From CAZHHH01 sp052400685 (GTDB taxonomy: Bacteria > Bacteroidota > Bacteroidia > Bacteroidales > Marinilabiliaceae), in assembly GCA_052400685.1 (NCBI GenBank), contig JBQTGJ010000006.1: a stretch of 64,000 nt of DNA; one strand, written 5' to 3'. How positions within the stretch are numbered: the stretch's first letter is position 1; every line of letters starts with the position of its first letter. This document shows, piece by piece, positions 54,501 to 63,729 of this stretch. Position numbers and translations under genes: made by a program. The notes under the pieces were generated by a model. That model worked only from the letters and a program-made list of their open reading frames with translations. It was not told where the DNA came from and made no database searches.

Positions 54501-55016
54501 TTACCAGGCATGAATTTCGCCCCATTTACCATGTGCTCTGAGTACCTGCTCAATAACGTCGCGTGCACAACCAGTACCGCCATTTCTGTCACTGATATAT
54601 TTGCACAACGACTTCACTTCCTCAACGGCATCAGCCGGACAAACAGGAATACCCACCGTTTGCATCACATGAAAATCGGGTAAATCGTCACCCATATACA
54701 TAATATCTTCAGGACTCAAATTTCTTAAAGCCATCCATTCGTTCAGCTGCTCCATTTTATGTGATGCACCCATATAAATATCTTCAATACCCAAGGCCTG
54801 GTAACGTTTGCGTACCGACAGGGTATTACCACCCGTAATAATAGCAACAGGATAGCCCAATTTAACCGCTTTTTGAAGTGCAAATCCATCCTTAATATTG
54901 GCCGTACGCATGGGTTCACCGTTGGGATGCATAGGAATGGTATCACAACTCAACACACCATCTACATCGAAGGCAAAAGCCTTCACCATCATCAAATCTT
55001 CTTTAAAATTGGTCAT
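54501..55016 (-). CDS. kdsC: KdsC-like HAD phosphatase (KDO 8-phosphate phosphatase)
   Basis: 171 residues, the small C0 (capless) HAD form. Motif 1 AFDVDGVLSCDTI with nucleophile Asp, motif 2 AIITGGN, motif 4 YMGDDLPDFHVM. RTANIKDGFALQKAVKLGYP and GIPVCPADAVEEVK are typical of KdsC. It removes phosphate from KDO 8-phosphate for lipopolysaccharide core. The ATG at 55016 or the internal ones (MVKAFAFDVDG at 54989) could be the true start. Confidence 0.9.
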   Translation of the reverse strand: MTNFKEDLMMVKAFAFDVDGVLSCDTIPMHPNGEPMRTANIKDGFALQKAVKLGYPVAIITGGNTLSVRKRYQALGIEDIYMGASHKMEQLNEWMALRNLSPEDIMYMGDDLPDFHVMQTVGIPVCPADAVEEVKSLCKYISDRNGGTGCARDVIEQVLRAHGKWGEIHAW

Positions 55017-55055
55017 AAAAATTGCATTTGTGCGAATTTACAGAAAAATACGGAT

Positions 55056-55823
55056 CTATTCGTCACGTGTAGCTTGCATAATACTCTCAGACAATAATTG
55101 ATAAATCTGATAAGATAAAGAGTCATCACCCAAAGCTGCCAAATGACTATTTATCACTTCCTTGTCGAACCTGCTGGCTGGCCCTGTTTGCGCATATTTA
55201 GGCTTCATACTCAAAGCCTTTTGCGTGGTTTCGCGGATAAGCGGCGCCAACAGATCAAAACTCAAACCTGCTTTAGAAAGCAATTCATCGGCTTGCACGT
55301 ACAAATGATTTACAAAATTACAGGCAAAGACGGCACTCATGTGCAAAGCCTTGCGTTTCTCTTCATTAGATTTTTGCACATAATCGGAAATATCTTCAGC
55401 TAAAGCACGTAGCCGGCGACGTGCTACAGACAAGTTCCCTTCGACCAGCAATGGCACCTCTCGAAAATTCAACACTTTATCCTTTGTAAATGTCTGAAAC
55501 GGATAAAAAACGCCATATAAAGAAAACCGCGACAGCACATCCAGACTTACACTACCAGCAGTATGCGCTACAACGCCATTCACTTGGGGCATATTTGAAA
55601 TCACATCGGCAATATGCCCATCGGTAACGGAAATAAGGTAAATATCGGCATCGGTCCGCAATGCCAAGCAATCATTAGTAGCTTCAGCACCAACCATCCC
55701 GGCTAAAACATCAGCATTCGATATAGTACGACTAAAAATCTGCCAGATGGTATGTCCGGCATTTTTTATGGCTAAAGCTAAATGTGTAGCCACATTACCA
55801 GAACCTATAATAACAATATTCAT
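55056..55823 (-). CDS. Rossmann-fold DUF2520 protein
   Basis: 255 residues from the ATG at 55823, the natural start of the NAD(P) fold (MNIVIIGSGNVATHLALAIK); the open frame runs further upstream to 55940 through a repeat, which is not likely coding. The middle (GVVAHTAGSVSLDVLSRFSL, YGVFYPFQTFTKD) and the DUF2520 helical C-terminus (HMSAVFACNFVNHLYVQADE) fit F420/ProC-like oxidoreductases with unknown substrate. It stands at the head of the kdsC-UbiA-maf run. Confidence 0.88.
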   Translation of the reverse strand: MNIVIIGSGNVATHLALAIKNAGHTIWQIFSRTISNADVLAGMVGAEATNDCLALRTDADIYLISVTDGHIADVISNMPQVNGVVAHTAGSVSLDVLSRFSLYGVFYPFQTFTKDKVLNFREVPLLVEGNLSVARRRLRALAEDISDYVQKSNEEKRKALHMSAVFACNFVNHLYVQADELLSKAGLSFDLLAPLIRETTQKALSMKPKYAQTGPASRFDKEVINSHLAALGDDSLSYQIYQLLSESIMQATRDE

Positions 55824-55901
55824 AGACCAAATAAAAAATGTCAAACAATAAATCAGCAATATCAAACGAACAAAATCTCTAAACAGAACATGCGTTATAA
55901 A

Positions 55902-56010
55902 ATTCAACTTCTGCAATACGCTTACTCTCAAGATAATCATTTACACCAAAAAACTCATAATATCCATGCTGCGCTAAATTCAAAAACGCAGTTCTCTTAT
56001 CTGCCAATGT
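55902..56010 (+). repeat. Palindromic intergenic element, copy 10 (degenerate)
   Basis: CAACTTCTGCAATACGCTTA, then CTCTCAAGATAATCATTTAC, then a tail like GCTGCGCTAAATTCAAAAAC. The left half matches copies 3, 7 and 8 well; the right hairpin arm is lost. It lies upstream of the DUF2520 start and downstream of the next minus-strand gene. Confidence 0.65.
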
Positions 56011-56065
56011 TATTTTTAACAAGCACAAATTATTATGCCCCTCATTTTGAATCCGGCGCTTTAAA

Positions 56066-57283
56066 TTACCGGTTATTATCAGAAGGATTACGTACGTCAA
56101 TCTCCTTCTGCAAAATCCATTTACCCTTTTCAAATTTCAGGCCATCGTATGTAAAATCAGGCCCATAGTACCTTCTGTCGTTCTGAAAAACAGGATCGGA
56201 AGGAGCCAAATGATCCATCACAATAATTTTCAACTTCGGATTGTAACGCAACATCATATTTGCACGGATACTGTACTCAAAAACCAACCGTCGGCGAGTT
56301 TGTCGGTCATCCACAAATATTGGAGCACCAAACGACACACGATTGTTACCACTCACCGAAATAATATCGACCACCCTGATTTTTGAAAACGCATCATTGG
56401 CATTATATCCCAAAAGAGTATAATAAGTCTTGCGCTTATAGTGTGTTTCAACCAAATCATAATACACAGCTCCATACCACTTTGAGGCTGTAAGCGTCAT
56501 CATTTCGGGCGAACGCAATTCAGATCTGTTGTCGTTTAATCTGCTAACTTTAAGAATATCTTTTTTAGGGTCGCGTACCACAACCCCACCATGAAAAACG
56601 TTGCGGCCATCGGAATATTCCACATTCCATGTCACAATTTTAAGAATCCCGTCCTTCGAAATTAATGTAGAAAGCTTTTCGAGTCCCGTAAACACAGACG
56701 AAAATAATGTGTGTTCAGAAAGCAGCGGTTGCAAACGGGTCCATATAGTCTCGCTCAGCTGATCCTTAACAGAATCGGCGGTCGCAGTTGTTAACTCGTC
56801 AAATAAAATCTTTAATTGAAGATCGGGAATATCAACAAACAGCCGTTGACGATACTTAATTTGCAAAGGTATTATGTCCGTATCGTTAAAAAGGTGCCCG
56901 GAACTAATTATTTCCGGTTTTACAGGATGAAATGCCGCATCAATATCCCGATTATAAATATAAACCGTTGAATCGCTTCGTAACAACAAACCCCATACAA
57001 GCCGCGAAGGACGATTCTGAAAGGGCATAACACCGGCAAACACCACTTTACTGCTGTCATTTACCACAGGCAAAAAAGAAACAGAGCGACAGCTATCGCA
57101 AACATAAAATCCGGATTCCGATATAAGCGACTCTTTTAAACTATCGATAAATGAAGGCCATTGATAGTCCTTTTGAGCGTCGTCGGCCATAGCGAAATGC
57201 GTCCATACTTGTTGAAATGACCCCGAAAAAAGATTCGTTGCAAGCATCATTAACCACAAAGACAATAGAAATTTCCGATGCAT
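56066..57283 (-). CDS. Conserved-looking secreted protein of unknown function
   Basis: 405 residues. Signal peptide (MHRKFLLSLWLMMLATNLFS, cut near SGS). No membrane helix in the mature part. It is beta-rich and contains CDSCRSV (two cysteines, about 62-65), WNVEYSDGRNVFHGGVVVRD, KWYGAVYYDLVETHYKRKTY, YTLLGYNANDAFSKIRVVDI and RANMMLRYNPKLKIIVMDHL. The pattern suggests a compact two-part beta protein. I do not recognise a named family. It lies between purL and the DUF2520 cluster, on the same strand. Confidence 0.8.
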   Translation of the reverse strand: MHRKFLLSLWLMMLATNLFSGSFQQVWTHFAMADDAQKDYQWPSFIDSLKESLISESGFYVCDSCRSVSFLPVVNDSSKVVFAGVMPFQNRPSRLVWGLLLRSDSTVYIYNRDIDAAFHPVKPEIISSGHLFNDTDIIPLQIKYRQRLFVDIPDLQLKILFDELTTATADSVKDQLSETIWTRLQPLLSEHTLFSSVFTGLEKLSTLISKDGILKIVTWNVEYSDGRNVFHGGVVVRDPKKDILKVSRLNDNRSELRSPEMMTLTASKWYGAVYYDLVETHYKRKTYYTLLGYNANDAFSKIRVVDIISVSGNNRVSFGAPIFVDDRQTRRRLVFEYSIRANMMLRYNPKLKIIVMDHLAPSDPVFQNDRRYYGPDFTYDGLKFEKGKWILQKEIDVRNPSDNNR

Positions 57284-57329
57284 AAAAGATATTTTGATTC
57301 GCTAAAAATAAGAAACCACGAGCACAAAT

Positions 57330-57371
57330 AAAAGAAAAGCCACAAAACACCTGACGGTATACTTGTGGCTT
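57330..57371 (-). terminator. Rho-independent terminator of purL
   Basis: Minus-strand stem AAGCCACAA/TTGTGGCTT with a 17-nt loop, followed by TTCTTTTATTTG. It lies 20 bp after the purL stop. Confidence 0.85.
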
Positions 57372-57391
57372 ACTTTCAAAAAATACAAAAT

Positions 57392-60300
57392 TTATTTTTT
57401 AGCTTCAACCCATTTCCGGGCATTTACAAAAGCTTCGATCCAGGGAGATACCTCATCATTTTTACGATCGGAAGGATAGCTTGCCCATTGCCATGGGAAA
57501 ACAGAACGCTCCAAATGCGGCATCATAGCCAGATGACGTCCATCGTGTGAACAAATAGCCGCCGTATTAAAATCACTACCATTGGGATTTCCGGGATAAC
57601 CGGCATTACTATAGACGCCTGCAATGTTAAGCTCATCCTGCTTCATCCCGAAGCTGAATTTACCTTCGCCATGGGCCACCCAAACACCGAGCCTGCTGCC
57701 AGCCAAAGACTTAAGCATAACCGAATTATTCTCACAGATATCTACATTCAAAAATATAGATTCAAACTTATGTGAGTCGTTGTGCAACATCCTGACCTTA
57801 GATGCTTTATCAGGATACACCAAACCCAATTCGACCATTAACTGACAGCCATTACAGACACCAAGACTAAGGGTGTTTTCGCGTTTATAAAAACCATCAA
57901 GTGCGGCTTTGGCCTTTTCATTATAAAGAAAAGCACCGGCCCATCCTTTGGCCGAGCCTAAAACGTCGGAATTAGAAAATCCGCCTACAAAAACAATAAA
58001 ATCAACATCTGTTAAATCTTCACGACCGGTAATGAGGTCAGTCATGTGAACATCTTTAACATCAAAACCAGCCAGATACATAGAATAGGCCATTTCGCGA
58101 TCGCCATTAACCCCCTTTTCTCGAATGATGGCAGCTTTTGCTTTACGATTCACAGCATCGTGGCTCAACCCAAGAGAAGTCAAAGAACCTTTGAATGTTT
58201 TGGGAAAATCAAATTTCAACGCATGTTGCTTATAATTTTCAAAACGGGCTTTCGCCAGCTTTTCTCCGCATTGACGACGATCGAGATAATAAGAGGTACG
58301 AAACCAGTCGTCACGCAGTGTGTCGATATCCAAAACCAAGTCAGCTCCTTTGCCTGTAAAAGTAACTGTTCGTTCTTTTACAGGAGTCCCGATAACAGAA
58401 AATACCATATCGAATTCCTCAAGTACCGACGACACCGCTGCCAAATCAGCCACCTGAATTATAACACCCGGATTTTCGGAGAATAATATTTTAACAGGAT
58501 CATCAATATTAAATTCAGACAAATCGATATTTAAACCATACGAAGTATTGGCGAAACACATTTCAAGTAAAGCCGTAACCAACCCACCTGCCGAAATATC
58601 GTGACCAGCCAGAATTAATCCCTTAGACACCAATTCCTGAATGGCAGCAAAACCATCGATAAAATAGTCGATATTCTTAATAGTAGGCGTTTCGTTGCCA
58701 ACCTGATTCAAAATCTGGGCAAACGAACTGCCTCCCAATTTAAAGTCATCGAACGATAAATCAATATGAATTAAACTGGTTTTCACCTCCTTCACCAAAA
58801 CAGGCTCTACCACGCGCCGGACATCGGCAACTTCGCCTACCGAACTAACAATCACCGTGCCCGGCGAAAAGACCTGATCGCCATCCTTGTATTTCTGTGT
58901 CATGGAAAGAGAATCTTTACCTGTTGGCACATTAATACCCAAATCACAAACAAAGTCGCTCAATGCCTCTACAGCGGCATACAAACGAGCATCTTCGCCA
59001 CTGTTTTTTGATGGCCACATCCAGTTAGCACTCAAACTGATGCCTTTTAGACCATGAGTAAGAGGCGCCCAAACAATATTGGTAAGCGCTTCGGCAACCG
59101 ATAACACCGAACCGGCAGCAGGATCAATCAATGCCGCTGCAGGCGCATGCCCGATGGAGGTAGCCACCCCCTTTATGCCACGATAATCAAGAGCCGTAAC
59201 CCCCAAATCATTCAATGGCAGCTGAAGTTCGCCGGCACATTGTTGCTTAGCCACTCGTCCTGTAACCGAACGGTCTACTTTATTGGTAAGCCAATCCTTG
59301 CAAGCAACAGCTTCAAGCTGCAGAACATGACTTATATATTCTTTAATTTGACTGGCATCGTATTTCAAATCAGCAAAAGAAGATGGCACAGTCGTATCGG
59401 TTAACACTGTTTTCGGTGGATTTCCGAACATATCAGACAACTGCCAGTTAATGGGAGCATTGCCTTTCTCATCCTCAAATTTAAGGTTCATATCGCCCGT
59501 AGTTTCGCCCACCACATACATGGGAGCACGCTCACGTTCGGCCACACGGCGCAAATCCTCAATATCCTTCTCGTGCAACACCAATCCCATACGTTCCTGC
59601 GACTCATTACCAACAATTTCGCGAGCCGAAAGGGTTGGATCACCAATGGGCAATTTGTCGAGATGAATGGTTCCTCCGGTTGTTTCAACCAATTCCGAAA
59701 GACAATTAAGATGCCCGCCTGCACCATGATCATGAATGGAAACAACCGGGTTTTCATCCTGTTCAACCATAGCCCGTATGGCATTCATAGCTCTCTTCTG
59801 CATTTCAGGATTTGAACGTTGAACCGCATTAAGCTCTATGGCATTTTCATATTCGCCGGTAGCTACCGAAGAGACAGCACCACCGCCCATTCCGATGCGG
59901 TAATTATCACCACCCAGTACCACTACTTTATCGCCCTTTTTGGGATCGTCCTTAAGACTATCACTTTTGCGGGCATATCCGATACCTCCGGCCATCATAA
60001 TAACCTTATCGAAGGCAAATTTCTTTTGCTCCTCAACATGTTCAAAAGTGAACAAAGAACCACAAATCAGCGGCTGCCCGAACTTATTGCCAAAATCGCT
60101 GGCACCATTGGAAGCTTTAATCAAAATTTGTTCCGGTGTTTGGTAAAGCCATGGTCGTTCAGGGATATTTTCCTCCCACTTACGACCACCTTCAGGTCGA
60201 GGATAACTGGTCATATAAACAGCGGTTCCGGCCAATGGCAGTGACCCTTTGCCTCCGGCCAACCGATCACGGATTTCGCCCCCTGTTCCCGTGGCGGCGC

Positions 60301-61078
60301 CATTAAAAGGTTCGACGGTAGTAGGAAAATTGTGTGTCTCAGCTTTAAGCGAGATTACAGAATCAATTACTTTTTCCTGAAAGAAATCCGGTTTATCCTG
60401 CGTTTTGGGTGCAAACTGAATCATTTGCGGTCCTTCAACAAAAGCCACATTATCTTTGTAGGCTGACACCAGCAAATTAGGATTTACTTCGGAAGTGCGT
60501 TTTATCAATTTAAAAAGAGTACTGGGCTTTTCCTCGCCATCAATAACAAAATACCCGTTAAATATTTTATGCCGGCAATGCTCTGAGTTCACCTGCGAAA
60601 AGCCAAACACTTCGCTATCGGTCAATTTACGGCCCAAACAGGCTCCCAAATCATTCAAATAATTGACCTCATCCGCACTTAACGCCAACCCCTCTTTTTT
60701 ATTGTATTGCGCAATATCATCAATATAAACGATGGCGTCCGGCTGCTTGTTAATAGTGAAAACATTCTGCCCCATCCCTTTATATAAACGTTGCAACATA
60801 GAATCGAAAGAAGCCTTTTCATCAGCTACCTTAAAAAACTCTTCAATACGAAGAATGCCGTGAATTCCCATATTTTGGGTAATTTCGACGGCATTGGTAC
60901 TCCAAGGGGTAATCATCTCACGACGCGGCCCGACAAAAAAGCCTTCCAAATTTTCGGCTTTCATCATTTTGGCGCCACTAAAGAGCCATTCCAATTTTTT
61001 AATATCCGTATCAGGCAACTGCGATTTAACATGCACTGCCACTATCTGATTGGAGTCACCCCCGAAAAAAAGAACCAT
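57392..61078 (-). CDS. purL: Phosphoribosylformylglycinamidine synthase, fused PurL/PurQ type
   Basis: 1228 residues, the large single-chain form. It converts FGAR and glutamine to FGAM using ATP. An N-terminal PurS-like part precedes the two AIRS-type halves (FSQVNSEHCRHKIFNGYFV, LKAETHNFPTTVEPFNGAAT, GTGGEIRDRLAGGKGS; second half VPTGKDSLSMTQKY, LAGHDISAGGLVTALLEM). The glutaminase domain closes the protein with catalytic Cys in LGVCNGCQLM, and H/E in the HGEGKFSF and PHLERS region. Purine de novo pathway; purB is encoded elsewhere in the window, not in the same operon. Confidence 0.97.
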   Translation of the reverse strand: MVLFFGGDSNQIVAVHVKSQLPDTDIKKLEWLFSGAKMMKAENLEGFFVGPRREMITPWSTNAVEITQNMGIHGILRIEEFFKVADEKASFDSMLQRLYKGMGQNVFTINKQPDAIVYIDDIAQYNKKEGLALSADEVNYLNDLGACLGRKLTDSEVFGFSQVNSEHCRHKIFNGYFVIDGEEKPSTLFKLIKRTSEVNPNLLVSAYKDNVAFVEGPQMIQFAPKTQDKPDFFQEKVIDSVISLKAETHNFPTTVEPFNGAATGTGGEIRDRLAGGKGSLPLAGTAVYMTSYPRPEGGRKWEENIPERPWLYQTPEQILIKASNGASDFGNKFGQPLICGSLFTFEHVEEQKKFAFDKVIMMAGGIGYARKSDSLKDDPKKGDKVVVLGGDNYRIGMGGGAVSSVATGEYENAIELNAVQRSNPEMQKRAMNAIRAMVEQDENPVVSIHDHGAGGHLNCLSELVETTGGTIHLDKLPIGDPTLSAREIVGNESQERMGLVLHEKDIEDLRRVAERERAPMYVVGETTGDMNLKFEDEKGNAPINWQLSDMFGNPPKTVLTDTTVPSSFADLKYDASQIKEYISHVLQLEAVACKDWLTNKVDRSVTGRVAKQQCAGELQLPLNDLGVTALDYRGIKGVATSIGHAPAAALIDPAAGSVLSVAEALTNIVWAPLTHGLKGISLSANWMWPSKNSGEDARLYAAVEALSDFVCDLGINVPTGKDSLSMTQKYKDGDQVFSPGTVIVSSVGEVADVRRVVEPVLVKEVKTSLIHIDLSFDDFKLGGSSFAQILNQVGNETPTIKNIDYFIDGFAAIQELVSKGLILAGHDISAGGLVTALLEMCFANTSYGLNIDLSEFNIDDPVKILFSENPGVIIQVADLAAVSSVLEEFDMVFSVIGTPVKERTVTFTGKGADLVLDIDTLRDDWFRTSYYLDRRQCGEKLAKARFENYKQHALKFDFPKTFKGSLTSLGLSHDAVNRKAKAAIIREKGVNGDREMAYSMYLAGFDVKDVHMTDLITGREDLTDVDFIVFVGGFSNSDVLGSAKGWAGAFLYNEKAKAALDGFYKRENTLSLGVCNGCQLMVELGLVYPDKASKVRMLHNDSHKFESIFLNVDICENNSVMLKSLAGSRLGVWVAHGEGKFSFGMKQDELNIAGVYSNAGYPGNPNGSDFNTAAICSHDGRHLAMMPHLERSVFPWQWASYPSDRKNDEVSPWIEAFVNARKWVEAKK

Positions 61079-61118
61079 GAATAAATATTTAGGAGTTATG
61101 CACTTAAGAATTTTGTTG

Positions 61119-61149
61119 CAAATTTAATGAAATGCCGCATGTGAGCCAA
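61119..61149 (-). promoter_or_regulatory. Promoter of purL
   Basis: Minus-strand TAAATTTG (61119-61126), and TTGG 19 bp upstream (61146-61149), match the -7/-33 pattern. The leader would be about 35 nt. No riboswitch-like structure seen. Confidence 0.5.
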
Positions 61150-61192
61150 TAAAATGAAACGAAAACCGAAATTAAAAAATTAAGCCAACAAA

Positions 61193-61229
61193 AAACCGGG
61201 CGTTGTGATGAAACAACAAAACCCGGTTT
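61193..61229 (-). terminator. Rho-independent terminator between galT and purL
   Basis: Arms AAACCGGG and CCCGGTTT with a further TGTTGT/ACAACG partial stem and a GATGAA loop. On the minus strand it runs into TTTTTTG. It is 155 bp after galT and insulates purL. Sequence between galT and this site holds no gene; a very weak resemblance to the palindromic element was noted there. Confidence 0.75.
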
Positions 61230-61383
61230 GATAAAAAAATTAGGTCTATCCAACCATGAAGAGCTCTCTCTAGAACAAAGGCCAGAATGAGGTCAGCGTA
61301 ACACAGCTAGCGTCATTTTGGTAAAAGTCTTCCTATGAATAAACTATCACATCATTAATAAAATAAGCCAAAAATAGCTGTCA

Positions 61384-62436
61384 TTATTTGGTCGCCTTCT
61401 TAAAATGAATATCAGACAAAGCACGCAAACGACTGGCACTGGTTTCGGGTGTAATATCCCGTTGCGGAGTCGCCAACATTTCGTAACCCACCATAAACTT
61501 TTTAACGGTAGCCGAACGTAACAGCGGCGGATAAAAGTGCATATGGAAATGCCATTCCGGGTGATCCTCTCCATCTGTTGGTGCCTGGTGAATCCCGGCT
61601 GAATAAGGAAAAGAGACTTCAAAAAGGTTATCATAACGAATGGTTAACTGACGATAAGCGTCTGCCAGGTCCTCCTTTTCGGCATCAGTAAACAGCGACA
61701 AATCAGCGACCGCCCGCTTGCTCACAATCATAGCTTCAAAAGGCCACACAGCCCAATAAGGCGAAAGCACAACAAAGTTTTCATTCTGATAAATAAGCCG
61801 ATCTTTCTTCTCCAGCTCTTTTTTCAGATAATCGCCCAGCAACGTACGATTATACTTTTGTAAATAAGCCAGTTGACGCACTTGCTCTTTCATGGGTTCA
61901 ACAGGAATAGAACGGCTTGACCAAATTTGTCCGTGTGGATGCGGATTGCTACACCCCATCACAGCCCCTTTATTCTCAAATATCTGGACGTAATTTACAA
62001 AATCATGACGGCCCAGTTCGGTGTATTCCTTCTGCCAGACGTCCACCACGCCACGCACAGCCTCCTGCGTCATTTCCGGAATTGTAAGATCGTGACGGGG
62101 TGAAAAACAGATCACTTTACAGATACCCTGTTCACTTTCGGCACGAAACAACTCATCGTCGCCATCCTTTCCCAAGGGTGTATCGGTAAGAAGCGCCGAA
62201 AAATCGTTGGTAAAAACATATGTTCCGGTATATTGAGGATTGTTTTCGCCGCCAATGCGCTCATTTCCGGGACACAAATAACACTTCTCGTCATACTGAG
62301 GGCGCTCTGTCTGCTGCCCTTTTTCCACTTGTCCCTGCCAGGGCCGTTTGGCCCGGTGAGGAGACACCAGCACCCAGTCACCTGTGAGGGCATTAAAACG
62401 CCGGTGTGGATGCTCTTCCATATTAAATTTCACCAT
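61384..62436 (-). CDS. galT: Galactose-1-phosphate uridylyltransferase
   Basis: 350 residues. GalT exchanges UMP between UDP-glucose and galactose 1-phosphate. The zinc/active-site signatures are CYLCPGNERIGG (N-terminal Cys pair), FENKGAVMGCSNPHPHGQIW with the nucleophilic His of HPH, and a C-terminal WHFHMHFYPPLLRS. It follows galK by 48 bp in the same transcript. Together they cover two steps of the Leloir pathway; no epimerase gene is in the window. Confidence 0.96.
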   Translation of the reverse strand: MVKFNMEEHPHRRFNALTGDWVLVSPHRAKRPWQGQVEKGQQTERPQYDEKCYLCPGNERIGGENNPQYTGTYVFTNDFSALLTDTPLGKDGDDELFRAESEQGICKVICFSPRHDLTIPEMTQEAVRGVVDVWQKEYTELGRHDFVNYVQIFENKGAVMGCSNPHPHGQIWSSRSIPVEPMKEQVRQLAYLQKYNRTLLGDYLKKELEKKDRLIYQNENFVVLSPYWAVWPFEAMIVSKRAVADLSLFTDAEKEDLADAYRQLTIRYDNLFEVSFPYSAGIHQAPTDGEDHPEWHFHMHFYPPLLRSATVKKFMVGYEMLATPQRDITPETSASRLRALSDIHFKKATK

Positions 62437-62484
62437 AACATCTACAATCTAAATCAAATAATTATCTGACAAAAAACGTCCGAA

Positions 62485-63645
62485 TTACTCCAACTGCCGG
62501 GCACCATCACCTACATCAGCAATGTAGAAATCGGGTTTCAGACCTGTACGAGCTTCATATGCAGGGCCCACCGTCTCAATAAAATTATCCACGGCGCTAT
62601 CCTTAACAATACTCACAGTACAACCACCAAAACCAGCCCCGGTCATACGTGAACCAATCACACCTTCCACCCTCCACGCTTCTTCAACCAAAGCATCCAG
62701 CTCAGATCCGGTAACCTCATAATCATCGCGCAATGACACGTGCGAACCATTCATTAATTGTCCCAATTCAGCCAGATTATTCTTTGACAAAGCCTTCATG
62801 GCATCCAGTACCCGTTGATTTTCGGTAATGACGTGGCGCGCGCGTCGTAACAATACCTCATCAGACAATCGGGCATATATCTTATTAAAAGTATCAAAAT
62901 CGATGTCGCTCAACGAATTATATTTGCCTTCAAGATTCATTTCTTCCAGTGCCTTTTCACATTCAGAGCGACGCTCATTGTATTTCGAATCGGCCAATCC
63001 ACGTCGCTTATTGGTGTTTGCAATGACTATTTTGTAACCATCCAGTTTCAAAGGCACCTCACTAAATTTCAACGTATCACATTTTAGAGCCAATGCATGA
63101 TTCGCTTTACCCATGCCGACAGCAAACTGATCCATGATGCCACAGTTAACACCGACAAATTGGTTTTCAGCCATTTGAGACATCTTAACCAATTCCAGCA
63201 TTGGAAGTTTTCCGCCGAACAAATTGTTAATCATCACCGATGTAACCAATTCAATGGATGCAGATGAAGATAATCCGGCGCCATTAGGGATATTACCACT
63301 ATATAACAAATCGAGACCAGTGACGTCAATTCCAATTTTTGAAAACTGCTCAATGACGCCCAATGGATAATTCACCCACGCATCATTGGGTTGTTTCTTT
63401 TTTAGATCCTGAATGGCAATATCAACTTTCAGTTCAAGATTGGTGCTGGCAAATTTCACCGTTTGATTATCAGTCTTACGCACTAACAAATACGTACCAT
63501 AACTTAATGCGCACGGAAAAACGTATCCGCCATTATAGTCGGTATGTTCGCCGATCAAATTAACCCTTCCGGGAGAAAAAAACACGGCTTCGGGAGCCTG
63601 TCCGTACAACTCTGAAAACTTAGCTTTTAATGCTGTTAAATCCAT
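62485..63645 (-). CDS. galK: Galactokinase
   Basis: 386 residues. Phosphorylates galactose at C1 with ATP. Signatures of GHMP kinases: substrate motif RVNLIGEHTDYNGGYVFPCA, phosphate loop GNIPNGAGLSSSASIELVTS, and the third motif SRMTGAGFGGCTVSIV. VGVNCGIMDQFAVGMGKA contains the catalytic Asp. First gene of galK-galT. The promoter area has a 10-bp tandem repeat. Confidence 0.96.
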   Translation of the reverse strand: MDLTALKAKFSELYGQAPEAVFFSPGRVNLIGEHTDYNGGYVFPCALSYGTYLLVRKTDNQTVKFASTNLELKVDIAIQDLKKKQPNDAWVNYPLGVIEQFSKIGIDVTGLDLLYSGNIPNGAGLSSSASIELVTSVMINNLFGGKLPMLELVKMSQMAENQFVGVNCGIMDQFAVGMGKANHALALKCDTLKFSEVPLKLDGYKIVIANTNKRRGLADSKYNERRSECEKALEEMNLEGKYNSLSDIDFDTFNKIYARLSDEVLLRRARHVITENQRVLDAMKALSKNNLAELGQLMNGSHVSLRDDYEVTGSELDALVEEAWRVEGVIGSRMTGAGFGGCTVSIVKDSAVDNFIETVGPAYEARTGLKPDFYIADVGDGARQLE

Positions 63646-63663
63646 AAATATAATTTTAAAACA

Positions 63664-63683
63664 ACTGGTAGGTACTGGTAGGC
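63664..63683 (-). repeat. Tandem 10-bp repeat in the galK leader
   Basis: ACTGGTAGGT and ACTGGTAGGC in tandem, 9 of 10 bases equal, immediately downstream of the -7 box on the minus strand. Position suggests an operator overlapping the transcription start. Confidence 0.5.
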
Positions 63684-63714
63684 AAAATTAAAAATTATTT
63701 TAATTAAAATCAGA
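63683..63714 (-). promoter_or_regulatory. Promoter of galK-galT
   Basis: Minus-strand TAATTTTG (63683-63690) is a full -7 match; TCTG (63711-63714), one mismatch from TTTG, lies 20 bp upstream. Confidence 0.5.
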
Positions 63715-63729
63715 AAATTAAAACAAAAA

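Noticed and set aside
61230..61383. Possible eleventh copy of the palindromic element
   Set aside because: Only short pieces (GTCTATCC, AGCGTAACACAG) resemble the family; no hairpin core. Similarity is too weak to call.
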